Shown: one piece after another, positions 1-6,238 of the stretch
Layout: each line of letters opens with the position of its first letter
How positions within the stretch are numbered: the first letter of the stretch is position 1
Assembly (NCBI GenBank): GCA_905209745.1
Contig: CAJLUG010000023.1
Location: 1-9,844, forward strand
DNA length: 9,844 nt
Direction of reading: 5' to 3'
From: an uncultured Mycoplasma sp.
Lineage (GTDB): Bacteria; Bacillota_I; Bacilli_A; RF39; UBA660
The notes under the pieces: generated by a model
What the model saw: the letters and a program-made list of their open reading frames with translations, nothing else
Database searches by the model: none
Told to the model about the DNA's origin: nothing
Program-made: the position numbers and the translations under genes

Positions 1-194
1 TTAATTTAGTTAGAGGAAAAATCGAAGCTAGTGAAGATGGTAAACATTTACTTGAAGAACAACTTAAGCTTGTTAAGTTACTTAAAAGTAAAATTGTTGA
101 AGTTACTAACAAAGAAATGGAATTGTTTAAAGCTTTTAAAGAAGCTAGTAAAACTAATCCTAATTTAACTTATGAAGAATTTTTAAAGAAGTAA
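1..194 (+). CDS. C-terminal end of an unknown helical protein (partial)
   Basis: The reading frame that is open from the window edge (first full codon at position 3) ends at TAA 192-194 and gives the last 64 residues of a protein. The visible part is highly charged, rich in Lys, Glu and Leu, and looks almost wholly alpha-helical (for example EEQLKLVKLLKSKIVEV), ending in YEEFLKK. No family is recognised. Its stop codon is joined to the next start by the sequence TAATATTATG, so it is almost certainly co-transcribed with the next two genes. The codon use (AAA, GAA, CTT, GTT, TTA) matches the rest of the phage. The start and N-terminus lie outside the window. Confidence 0.8.
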   Translation, partial: NLVRGKIEASEDGKHLLEEQLKLVKLLKSKIVEVTNKEMELFKAFKEASKTNPNLTYEEFLKK

Positions 195-198
195 TATT

Positions 199-585
199 AT
201 GGTTGAAATTGGTAATGTTAAAGAGGTTATTAAAGATTATATTATTAAACAATTAGTATCTATGGGTGAAAGTTCTCCAGCTATAAGACTTTTAATTCCT
301 TTGGCTAAAAGAGCGATTACTAATAATATTAATAGTTTTGATAAGTTCTTAAAACCTATTGCAGATAAAGATGGTATGATTGATATTGAAGGTATATTTG
401 ATGAAGAAATGGAAGTTATTAATAATATTGATAATTTTAATTTTGATATACCTTTTATTGGTGGCGGTAATATTTCTAAAGGTATTATATCTCTTGAAGT
501 TCCTTATGTGAATAAAATTGTTGCTCTTAATCAAACTGATTTAGAAGTTTTAAAAGAATCATTAATCAGTTTAAAAACAAAGTAA
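199..585 (+). CDS. conserved hypothetical phage protein, 128 aa
   Basis: This is a complete 128-residue protein. Residues 1-55 look helical, with a hydrophobic patch (IRLLIPLAKRAI, ~29-40). An acidic segment follows (DKDGMIDIEGIFDEEME, ~56-72), then a more beta-like C-terminal half containing IPFIGGGNISKGIISLEVPY (~84-103). The pattern resembles small proteins found beside structural genes in Bacteroides phages, but no function is known and none is inferred. It has no signal peptide or convincing membrane segment. The start is chosen because the ATG sits in the TAATATTATG junction with the upstream stop, and the same junction links its own stop to the next gene, implying translation as part of one operon. 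Confidence 0.8.
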   Translation: MVEIGNVKEVIKDYIIKQLVSMGESSPAIRLLIPLAKRAITNNINSFDKFLKPIADKDGMIDIEGIFDEEMEVINNIDNFNFDIPFIGGGNISKGIISLEVPYVNKIVALNQTDLEVLKESLISLKTK

Positions 586-589
586 TATT

Positions 590-1174
590 ATGAGAGAAAT
601 GCCTTACATTGAACCTTATCGTATTGACGGTCGTCGCGATGGTGGTCGAGGTATTCTCGATGAATTTCGTGAATTTCTTGATGCTCGTGGAGGACGTGGC
701 GGTAGAGGTGGTAGAAGCGGTCGAGGTGGAATGAGAAATCGTATTGGTTATGATACTTATGATACTTATGGTCGCCCTAGTCATAAAGATGACAAAGAAG
801 AAAAGATTTTAACTATGCTTATGAGCGGTGGATATAATGACGATGGCTATCATTTTAATGAGTATGAAGCTAAAGAAGTTGTAGAACAAATGTATCATGT
901 TAAAGACAATAAGAAATATATTGGTGAAAAATATGATATGAATAAAGCTCATGAGATTTGTGAACGCTATAAAGAAGTATTACCTAATGATGTTGAACCT
1001 TGTGATGTTTATGTTGCAATTAATGCTCAATATCATGATTATGCTAAACTATTTGAAGAATGGTTTGGTGGTAATATAGATAATAAAGTGTTTGAAAGTG
1101 CTATTACATTTTGGTTTAAAGATGTAGATTTTGATGGTGATAAAGTATGGGAATATTTCCACATGAATAACTAA
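590..1174 (+). CDS. RGG-rich conserved phage protein, 194 aa
   Basis: The protein has two parts. Residues ~10-51 form a Gly/Arg-rich low-complexity tract with RGG repeats (ARGGRGGRGGRSGRGG, ~32-47), a composition often found in nucleic-acid-binding or flexible segments. Residues ~70-194 form a compact domain with strongly patterned sequence: YEAKEVVEQM, GEKYDMNKAHEICERY, CDVYVAINAQYHDYAKLF and ESAITFWFKDVDFDGDKVW. This C-terminal domain recalls a conserved phage protein of unknown function found near structural genes in gut phages, possibly of the DUF7841 kind; that link is from memory and unverified. The Gly/Arg tract uses GC-rich codons (CGT, CGC, GGC, CGA), so it stands out in base composition. 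It is the last gene of its unit, 71 bases before the gene that follows the terminator. Confidence 0.8.
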   Translation: MREMPYIEPYRIDGRRDGGRGILDEFREFLDARGGRGGRGGRSGRGGMRNRIGYDTYDTYGRPSHKDDKEEKILTMLMSGGYNDDGYHFNEYEAKEVVEQMYHVKDNKKYIGEKYDMNKAHEICERYKEVLPNDVEPCDVYVAINAQYHDYAKLFEEWFGGNIDNKVFESAITFWFKDVDFDGDKVWEYFHMNN

Positions 1175-1192
1175 TCATTATTGTAAAACTGT

Positions 1193-1226
1193 AAAAGGGA
1201 ATTATCTTCGGATAGTTCCCTTTTTT
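1193..1226 (+). terminator. intrinsic terminator with UUCG loop
   Basis: GGGAATTATC (1197-1206) pairs with GATAGTTCCC (1211-1220) to give a 10-bp stem with one G-U pair, closed by a TTCG tetraloop (1207-1210). An A run (1193-1196) precedes it and TTTTTT (1221-1226) follows. This is a textbook rho-independent terminator for the + strand. It separates the operon ending at 1174 from the holin-like gene. The flanking A and T runs could also let it work on the opposite strand, but no gene is there to use it. Confidence 0.93.
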
Positions 1227-1244
1227 ATTTATCTAAATTTTAGT

Positions 1245-1574
1245 ATGGACAAATTTATTGATGTAATTGTAGATGGAATCCTTAGTAATTTTGATTTTGG
1301 ATTTATGTTTATTGTTAATGTTCTAACTTATATTATTATTAAAGTTATTGATTACTTTAATGGTGATAATAAAGTTCCTACTTGGCAAAAACGATGTGTA
1401 TTAGTAATAAGTATTTTTACTATGGCTACGATTTATATTGCATCTGGATATGATAATACTATTATGCTTGTTAATAGTGCTGTTCTTGCTCCTGTGTTTT
1501 GGAGTTGGGTTGTTAGTCCTATTCTAAAGAAACTTGGAGTTGGCTATAAAGATATTGATAATACTATTGGTTAA
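1245..1574 (+). CDS. holin-like small membrane protein, 109 aa
   Basis: The protein has three hydrophobic segments: roughly residues 18-37, 51-68 (just after the basic KR at 49-50) and 72-94. A basic KK follows at 95-96, then a short polar tail. The length, the three helices and the short charged ends fit phage holins, which form holes in the inner membrane to start lysis; similar small proteins occur in Bacteroides phages. This is inferred from topology and not from a diagnostic motif, so another small membrane protein is possible. The next gene is a small membrane protein with a zinc-peptidase motif, which supports a lysis or envelope role. The start lies 18 bases after the T run of the upstream terminator. 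No clear promoter was found in that gap, so expression may depend on read-through or an unusual promoter. Confidence 0.75.
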   Translation: MDKFIDVIVDGILSNFDFGFMFIVNVLTYIIIKVIDYFNGDNKVPTWQKRCVLVISIFTMATIYIASGYDNTIMLVNSAVLAPVFWSWVVSPILKKLGVGYKDIDNTIG

Positions 1575-1586
1575 GATTGTATAAGA

Positions 1587-1744
1587 TTGATTAGCTAGGT
1601 TTGACTAACTGATTCAAGCCTGCTCCATACTCTACGGGGAGTATAGCTTGCCGAATTTGGCTAGTTTTAAACCTAGCTGATTAACTGTACATGATTTAAT
1701 GAAAGTCTTGTTATGAGCCTAAAAAGTGGCTCTATGAACGTACA
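1587..1744 (+). ncRNA. candidate structured non-coding RNA or leader
   Basis: The 208-base gap 1575-1782 has no convincing gene but strong pairing potential. A 16-bp stem with two G-U pairs joins 1587-1602 to 1669-1684; ten of these pairs (1593-1602 with 1669-1678) are perfect Watson-Crick. Inside it, AAGC 1616-1619 pairs with GCTT 1646-1649 and ATACTC 1627-1632 pairs with GAGTAT 1639-1644, around a loop containing UACG. Directly after it, TGTAC 1686-1690 pairs with GTACA 1740-1744 and encloses a hairpin GAGCC 1715-1719 / GGCTC 1728-1732. The closed two-domain layout looks like a regulatory RNA, ribozyme or small RNA, but no known class was recognised. It could be the leader of the HExxH gene at 1783 or the 3' end of the holin transcript. 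Confidence 0.6.
1620..1642 (+). repeat. dispersed 23-bp motif, non-coding copy
   Basis: CTGCTCCAT-A-CTCTACGGGG-A-GT is 21/23 identical to 6528-6550 in the tail adaptor gene, same orientation, with mismatches at positions 10 and 21 of the motif. Here it forms the apical part of the structured non-coding region. The similarity stops abruptly on the left and fades on the right. Confidence 0.75.
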
Positions 1745-1782
1745 TAAATATTTACAATATTAAATTTTAAAATAGTAAAGTT

Positions 1783-2124
1783 ATGAGAGTTATTAAGACT
1801 AAACATTTTCCTTTTAATGGTTATAAAGCTATTAATCTTTTTGGTATTATATTTACTAAAGGTGAATTAAGTAATAAAGAACTTAATCATGAAGCTATTC
1901 ATACAGAACAAATGAAAGAGATGTTATATATCTTTTTCTATATATGGTATGGTATTGAATATCTTATTATAAGACTATTTCATATTAAACAACATGATGC
2001 TTATAAAGATGTAAGTTTTGAAGAAGAAGCTCATATTAATGATGATAATCTTAATTATATTAGTAAACGTAAACATTATACTTGGACTAAATATCTAGGT
2101 ATTAATAGTTCTAAAACTGCTTAA
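1783..2124 (+). CDS. small membrane-associated HExxH protein, putative metallopeptidase
   Basis: This 113-residue protein carries HEAIH at residues 36-40, the HExxH signature in which two His bind zinc and Glu is catalytic. A downstream acidic helix (SFEEEAH, ~78-84) could supply the third zinc ligand, as in gluzincin-like peptidases. A single hydrophobic segment (~47-66, MLYIFFYIWYGIEYLIIRLF) directly follows the motif, so the protein is probably membrane-bound. It is much shorter than most peptidases. Similar short proteins with a HEAIH..Q motif are encoded by Bacteroidota and their phages, often annotated only as hypothetical or putative metalloproteases; this is from memory. Its place after a holin-like gene suggests a part in lysis or envelope modification, which is inference. 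The start has the AGTTATG context shared with neighbouring genes. Confidence 0.75.
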   Translation: MRVIKTKHFPFNGYKAINLFGIIFTKGELSNKELNHEAIHTEQMKEMLYIFFYIWYGIEYLIIRLFHIKQHDAYKDVSFEEEAHINDDNLNYISKRKHYTWTKYLGINSSKTA

Positions 2125-2154
2125 TTAAAAAATGTTAATAATATTGTTAAACTA

Positions 2155-2183
2155 CTTGTTATTAATAATATAATTTATATTTG
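2155..2183 (+). promoter_or_regulatory. possible Bacteroidota-type promoter for the fibre genes
   Basis: TATATTTG at 2176-2183 matches exactly the -7 element TAnnTTTG of the primary Bacteroidota sigma factor. A partial -33 element (CTTG, 2155-2158, consensus TTTG) lies 17 bases upstream, slightly closer than usual. The site is in an 81-base AT-rich gap before the coiled-coil/fibre gene pair. A short motif in such AT-rich DNA can arise by chance, so the call is tentative. Confidence 0.35.
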
Positions 2184-2205
2184 TAACAAACTAAATTCTA
2201 AAGAT

Positions 2206-2709
2206 ATGGAAGATGATAAAAGAGTTAATTATAAGTTAGATGCTATTAATAAACTTATTAATAATCTTAAACTTAGTATTTCTGGTAATAAAGAACATGA
2301 TGAGCTTGGAGAAAATAATGTTATAGTTAATCTTGATGAGATTAGTCAAAAGATTACTGAATTACATGAAATGGTTAAAGCTGAATTTGATGAGTTTGAA
2401 AATCAACATAAAAGTGAATCAGATGAAACTCAAACTCTTCTTACTGAAAAATTTGATTTAGTTCATTCTGATTTAGCTACTATTATTGATAAACTTACTA
2501 CTATTGATACAAATATAAAGAATATGAGTAGTGCATTACAAGGTAAGTTTAATGCTTTAATTGCTGCCGTTAATGATATGAAAGCTAGCAATGATACTAA
2601 AAATGATACTATAATTACTGTTCTTCAAGGACTTGTAACTAAAGTTAATCAAAATACTAATAATATTAATTCTCTTGATGGTCGAGTTGATGCTCTAGAA
2701 CAAGCTTAA
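2206..2709 (+). CDS. coiled-coil protein, probable fibre/tail accessory
   Basis: The 167 residues are almost entirely helical and heptad-like, with hydrophobic residues spaced every three to four positions: residues ~43-65 (LDEISQKITELHEMVKAEF), 77-115 and 133-166 (TIITVLQGLVTKVNQN, then NSLDGRVDALEQA). There is no signal peptide, membrane segment or enzyme motif. The gene ends one base before the start of the 486-aa fibre protein, so the two are translated together. Long trimeric coiled coils are common stalks or attachment parts of phage fibres, so this is likely a stalk, chaperone or connector for the fibre. That role is inferred from context only. Confidence 0.72.
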   Translation: MEDDKRVNYKLDAINKLINNLKLSISGNKEHDELGENNVIVNLDEISQKITELHEMVKAEFDEFENQHKSESDETQTLLTEKFDLVHSDLATIIDKLTTIDTNIKNMSSALQGKFNALIAAVNDMKASNDTKNDTIITVLQGLVTKVNQNTNNINSLDGRVDALEQA

Positions 2710-2710
2710 T

Positions 2711-4171
2711 ATGAATTTTAATTTAGTAGAAATGTATAATGGTTTGTTAAGATTTAACAAGCATATACTAAATGAACTTGCAGAAGGACTTAAACATTTA
2801 CCTAATTTAGATGGAGTATCTAAAGGAGATAGTTTAATTATTAATGAACAAGGCAATCCTGCTTGGGGTTCTGCTGCATTTATTCCTACTTTTGAAAATG
2901 CTGCTTATGGTATTGAATGGACTAAAGATGATACTGATATAATTAGAATTGGTAATGCTAAATTTCATAGAGAACTTCCTATTCAAAATAGACTTAAAGG
3001 TTGTGTCTATAATGAAAAGAAAATCAGTTATTTCCTTAATCCTACGGGTTGGGCTAAACCTCTTGAAAATGGTCTTATTCCTCCTCTTGATGGAAGTGAT
3101 GGCGATGTTGGGGTAAGAGTTCCAGAATTTTATATGTGTGTTAAAGATACTGGTACTAAATATCAACTTTGGATAAGTGATTTTAATATTGATGGAACAT
3201 TTACTAGAGTTCATCCTTTTATTATAAGTCATACTAAAACTATGACTAGAACTAGAGAAGATGGTAAAGAAGAAGTATTTAGTGCTTGTATTAAACCTGA
3301 CGATACTAGATATTTAGGAGGAAATAAAAGTCCTTCTATTGCTGCTATTAAATTGCAAGGTAGACCTAGAACTGGAATTAGTTATGAGAAAGCTAATGAA
3401 TTTTGTGCTAATCGTGGTGATTGGATTACAATGATTGATTATCTTGAATATTGTGCTATACAAGCTCTTTGTTATATTGAGTATGCTAATTTTTATAATC
3501 AAATTGAATTAAATACTAATTTAACTAGTGATGGATTTAAACAAGGTGGTCTTGGTAATGGTGTTACAGATTTAAATTGGGGAAGATGGACAGCTTTTAA
3601 TGGCAATAATCCTATTGTACAAACTTATTGGACTGCTGAACACAATATTGGTAATGGTAATACAAATGGTGACCATTATGAACTAGAAAATTATAATACA
3701 GATGGTAGTAATTTTAGTACTTATCCTACTGTTTATCGTGGTATTCTAAACTTTTTTGGTGATATATGGACATTTATTAGAGATGTAGCTATTATTAATA
3801 AAGATACAAATTATAATAGTGTTTATCTTCTTAAAAAAGGTGTTAATCATTCTGATATTACAATAGATAATATTCAAGATAAATGTTATTTTATAGGTGA
3901 CCAAGCTAATACTAAGGGTTTTATTACTGAATTTGATTTTAGATTTGGTCCTTATTTTGTTCCTAATAAAGTTGGAACTAATAAAAAAGCTGACTATAAT
4001 GAGATAAGAGGTAATGATGGACAAGATACAGATAAAGCTGTTCGTGTGCTTCTGCTTAACGGTTGCGCTACTGACGGTACTCTGGCTGGTTCTGGTTACT
4101 TTACTTCTGCTCAGGTTCGGACATTTTCTAGTTCTATTGTCGGCTTCTTTACCACAGTTAAACTTGATTAA
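2711..4171 (+). CDS. DGR-type variable fibre/receptor-binding protein with FGE/C-type-lectin fold
   Basis: This 486-residue protein resembles the large family of Bacteroides phage and prophage proteins diversified by retroelements. Visible family-like motifs in order are: N-terminal helical region (1-30); GDSLIINEQGNPAWG (39-53), a typical fibre-linker motif; RIGNAKFHRELPIQNRLKGC (79-98); TRYLGGN (199-205); GRPRTGISYEKANEFCANRG (217-236); IEYANFYNQ (256-264); GGLGNGVTDLNWGRWTAFNG (279-298); YRGILNFFGDIWTF (342-355), which matches the GNIW segment of formylglycine-generating-enzyme-like folds. The last ~45 residues end in VGFFTTVKL, where this fold usually ends in GFRxV-like sequence, and show abrupt GC-richer codon use. 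No catalytic role is expected; the fold serves as a display scaffold for ligand binding. It probably recognises a host surface receptor, such as capsule or outer-membrane glycan. Confidence 0.85.
   Translation: MNFNLVEMYNGLLRFNKHILNELAEGLKHLPNLDGVSKGDSLIINEQGNPAWGSAAFIPTFENAAYGIEWTKDDTDIIRIGNAKFHRELPIQNRLKGCVYNEKKISYFLNPTGWAKPLENGLIPPLDGSDGDVGVRVPEFYMCVKDTGTKYQLWISDFNIDGTFTRVHPFIISHTKTMTRTREDGKEEVFSACIKPDDTRYLGGNKSPSIAAIKLQGRPRTGISYEKANEFCANRGDWITMIDYLEYCAIQALCYIEYANFYNQIELNTNLTSDGFKQGGLGNGVTDLNWGRWTAFNGNNPIVQTYWTAEHNIGNGNTNGDHYELENYNTDGSNFSTYPTVYRGILNFFGDIWTFIRDVAIINKDTNYNSVYLLKKGVNHSDITIDNIQDKCYFIGDQANTKGFITEFDFRFGPYFVPNKVGTNKKADYNEIRGNDGQDTDKAVRVLLLNGCATDGTLAGSGYFTSAQVRTFSSSIVGFFTTVKLD
4041..4158 (+). 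other. putative DGR variable repeat (VR)
   Basis: From about 4041 the codons change sharply. CTG, TGC, AAC, GAC, TAC, CAG, CGG, GTC, GGC, TTC and ACC appear here, while the preceding 1300 bases mostly use the A/T-ending synonyms. The stretch is also poor in A. It encodes residues ~444-483 at the extreme C-terminus, where adenine-mutagenised variable repeats sit in C-type-lectin-fold target proteins. The template repeat and the reverse transcriptase are not in this window, so the exact ends cannot be set. Confidence concerns the assignment as a VR; the composition break itself is plain. Confidence 0.65.
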
Positions 4172-4176
4172 ATAAG

Positions 4177-4186
4177 TCCACGTGGA
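4177..4186. repeat. 10-bp perfect palindrome TCCACGTGGA
   Basis: TCCACGTGGA is identical to its reverse complement and begins five bases after the stop codon of the variable fibre gene. It directly abuts the longer inverted repeat that follows. It could be a protein-binding site or part of the DNA structure that DGRs use just downstream of the variable repeat. Confidence 0.6.
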
Positions 4187-4261
4187 ACTGTTGTTAGGAG
4201 TAGTTGGTTAATTAATTTGTTTTCTGTTTTTGCATTTCTCGATACTACTCCTGCAACAGTT
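4186..4261 (+). repeat. long inverted repeat/hairpin downstream of the variable fibre gene
   Basis: AACTGTTG (4186-4193) pairs with CAACAGTT (4254-4261) and AGGAGTAGT (4196-4204) pairs with ACTACTCCT (4244-4252), giving 17 Watson-Crick pairs interrupted only by TT opposite G. The 39-base loop (4205-4243) is T-rich. The arms are too long and regular to be chance. It may act as a terminator or RNA-stabilising hairpin for the fibre transcript, although the 3' T run is short and broken. It may instead be the hairpin element found just after variable repeats in DGRs, where mutagenic homing begins. The rest of the 132-base gap to 4303 is AT-rich with no gene. Confidence 0.75.
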
Positions 4262-4303
4262 TATTATAATATTAAATATAATAAACTTAAAACATAATAT
4301 ATT

Positions 4304-4585
4304 ATGACTAAAGATAAACTTAAAGATGATATTATTAGAACTATATGTTGTTTAAATAGTGATATATCTAATAAAGATAGAAAATTATTAATTGAATTAT
4401 TAAATTCTATTGTTGATTATACTAATAATACTGAACTTGAACAAAAAGTTAAAGTTATAGAACAAAAGCATAATGAATTAGCTGAAACAGTTAATGAACT
4501 TAAAACTAAAGTTGAAACATATTCTAATAAGATTAATGAACTTGAACAAAGAGTTCATCAATTAGAAAACGCAAGTCAATCTTAA
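4304..4585 (+). CDS. small coiled-coil protein, 93 aa
   Basis: The N-terminal third (~1-40, KLKDDIIRTICCLNSDISNKDRKLLIELLNSIV) looks like a short helical domain. Residues ~43-90 form a clear coiled coil with regular Leu/Val/Ile heptads (ELEQKVKVIEQKHNELAETV, then INELEQRVHQLENA). It has no signal peptide or membrane span. It resembles in style the 167-aa coiled-coil protein upstream of the fibre gene, so the fibre gene is flanked by two coiled-coil genes. A retroelement accessory protein (Avd) was considered, but Avd is a longer four-helix bundle and this is mainly one coiled coil. The stop is one base before the next start, linking it to the tail-barrel genes. A fibre-connector, chaperone or virion part is possible. 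Confidence 0.72.
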   Translation: MTKDKLKDDIIRTICCLNSDISNKDRKLLIELLNSIVDYTNNTELEQKVKVIEQKHNELAETVNELKTKVETYSNKINELEQRVHQLENASQS

Positions 4586-4586
4586 C

Positions 4587-5268
4587 ATGGCTAGTCTTAA
4601 TCAATTAGTTAGTGAATTTGCTCATGCTGTTGGCAATCCTAATAGTATTCCTCTTAGACGTAATCTTCGATATGCTATTCTTCATGGTCGTAATGAACTA
4701 ATTCGTAAAAGTTATGAAAATCATAAATATGTTGATAAAGGTTTGCAACAACGTATTCGTGTTTCTATTATTAATGTTCCTGATGGTGACTTATATAATA
4801 GTCAAACTCTTGGGCTTCCTGCGATTAAACGTACTAAACAAGAAGTTCCAAAGCCAGTTAGACTTATTAATAACTTACCTTTCCAATCAATTAGAAATAC
4901 CATTTGCAAAAGAAGCTAGTGCTAAGTTTTATCATTATCTTGCAGGTATGTGTAATCTTCCTGTTTATGATTATATTAATGGTTATATTTATTTCTTTAG
5001 TAATAATAAAGATTGGTTTCAAAATATAGGTTCTATTATTATTGAATCTCCATTTGAAATTCCTTATCTTGTTCCTACTGAAACTGTTGAAAAAGCTAAA
5101 GATGTAAATTATGACCCTATTGATGATGAAGCTAAATACGATGATGATGAATTTCTTATTCCTGAAGATATGATTGGAGCTCTTAAAGAAATTGTATTTA
5201 AACGTAATCTTGTTGAAGTTCCTCGTCAAACAAATGAAACTCCTATTGATAATTTTGTAACTAGATAA
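4587..5268 (+). CDS. crAss-like structural (probable tail-ring) protein, ~226 aa, split by a +1 frameshift
   Basis: Two overlapping frames appear to encode one protein. The first runs from ATG 4587 (MASLNQLVSEFAHAVGNP) through VPDGDLYNSQ and KPVRLINNLPFQS, then meets TAG at 4917-4919. The second frame, one base ahead, supplies LEIPFAKEASAKFYHYLAGM, DYINGYIYF, VPTETVE, DDDEFLIPEDMIGALKEIVF and ends at TAA 5268. Skipping base 4890 joins ...PFQS to LEIPF and gives a 226-residue protein. The part of the second frame upstream of 4891 is an unrelated hydrophobic read-through with no start context. The joined sequence resembles, from memory, a conserved crAss-like structural protein just upstream of the tail tube gene, probably one of the tail-barrel rings. 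The break could be a sequencing or assembly error, a real mutation, or programmed frameshifting; error or mutation seems likelier, since no classical slippery site is evident. Confidence 0.72.
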
Positions 5269-5271
5269 ATT

Positions 5272-6234
5272 ATGATTAAAGATATAGATATTAGTCATTA
5301 TTATAAAAAGTTTATTGAAACTTCTAATGACGATATGGCAAAATATAATAAAGAACTTGAACTTATAAATAAGATGAAAGCTGATTGTCGTGCTTATATT
5401 AAAAGTAAAAATCAAGTTATTAAAGATGATTTAAAAATTAATCTTAATGAATATGGGTTTCAATTTCTTAATGATAATGTTGAATTAATTAATAAGTTAG
5501 AGCAATTAATTAATAATCAACTTAGTTATACAGTTGGAGAAAGACGTATTGTTCTTCTCCAACTTTTGCGTTATTGTAACTTAGCTAAAAAAGCAAACGA
5601 TTATATTATTGCTCTTAAACTTGCTACAAGACGTTCTGAATTAAGTCTTTCTGATTATAAGAAGTATATTCATAGGTATTATAGTTATGGTGTTCATAAA
5701 TGCGTTCTTGAAGGTTATGCTTATCATTTTAAATATGAAATTGGTGATTTAGTTATTAATTTCTGGAGATATAGAGATAAACCTAGAGATACTTATGTTG
5801 ATTGGAACGCTACTAGACTTAAGAAACAAGAAATTATTAATGCTGGTCTTAAACCTTATGATAAAGAAGAAGCAGAAATATATAAAATTCGTGGACTTAA
5901 GTATGATGGTATTCCTTATGTAGTTTATAAGACTAATAAAGAGTTTTACGAAATACAACTTATTAATAATGGAACTCATAGTTATAGTGCTATTAAATTT
6001 AAGTATGCTAATTATATTAATAGAGAACTTAGAGGTAAAGATGCTAAACAACTTAATTCTGAATGTAAAACTGTTGATGATATTTTTAATCTTAAATTAG
6101 GATTAAGAAGTAAACTTCTTGTTTATCTTGAACGAGAACCTAATGCTCCATTTAAATATATTAGAAATGTTAATCAACAAAAATATGAACGTGGAGCACA
6201 TAATAATGGTAATAAAACTAGATATAAAAACTAA
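5272..6234 (+). CDS. conserved crAss-like virion protein, probable tail-barrel ring component, 320 aa
   Basis: Residues 1-140 are mostly helical, with a basic coiled-coil-like start (NKELELINKMKADCRAYIKS, ~25-44). A mixed region follows with EIGDLVINFWRYRDKP (~156-171), KIRGLKYDGIPYVVYKTN and a beta-like FYEIQLINNGTHSY. The C-terminus contains YANYINRELRG and a basic tail with KYERGAHNNGNKTRYKN. No enzyme motif is visible. The motif series recalls a protein conserved in crAss-like phages in the block between fibre genes and the tail tube gene. Here it lies three bases after the split structural gene and four bases before the tail tube gene. The reading as a tail-barrel ring protein comes from position and memory of the group and needs a profile search. 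Confidence 0.72.
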   Translation: MIKDIDISHYYKKFIETSNDDMAKYNKELELINKMKADCRAYIKSKNQVIKDDLKINLNEYGFQFLNDNVELINKLEQLINNQLSYTVGERRIVLLQLLRYCNLAKKANDYIIALKLATRRSELSLSDYKKYIHRYYSYGVHKCVLEGYAYHFKYEIGDLVINFWRYRDKPRDTYVDWNATRLKKQEIINAGLKPYDKEEAEIYKIRGLKYDGIPYVVYKTNKEFYEIQLINNGTHSYSAIKFKYANYINRELRGKDAKQLNSECKTVDDIFNLKLGLRSKLLVYLEREPNAPFKYIRNVNQQKYERGAHNNGNKTRYKN

Positions 6235-6238
6235 TATT

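Noticed and set aside
1713..1763. Possible 16-aa small ORF starting TTATGAGC inside the structured non-coding region
   Set aside because: It is very short and its codons overlap the GAGCC/GGCTC hairpin; nothing besides the start context supports translation.
3041..3056. A third TACGGG occurrence in the fibre gene
   Set aside because: It shares only the short core, makes no extended stem, and encodes ordinary residues with normal codon use.
2834..3232. Minus-strand open frames opposite the fibre gene and elsewhere (for example 3746-4024, 4891-5415, 5749-6051, 6398-6739)
   Set aside because: They are rich in Ile, Asn, Ser, Thr and Phe as expected for the antisense of AT-rich genes, have no start context, and overlap well-supported + strand genes completely.
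4714..4890. Independent start for the second frame of the split structural gene
   Set aside because: The N-terminal 59 residues are a hydrophobic out-of-frame reading of the first frame; the conserved-looking sequence begins only near 4891.
6119..6238. Upstream in-frame ATG for the tail adaptor gene
   Set aside because: It would overlap the preceding gene by 116 bases and adds residues in a frame that is clearly antisense to protein logic, while ATG 6239 sits in the recurrent TAATATTATG junction.
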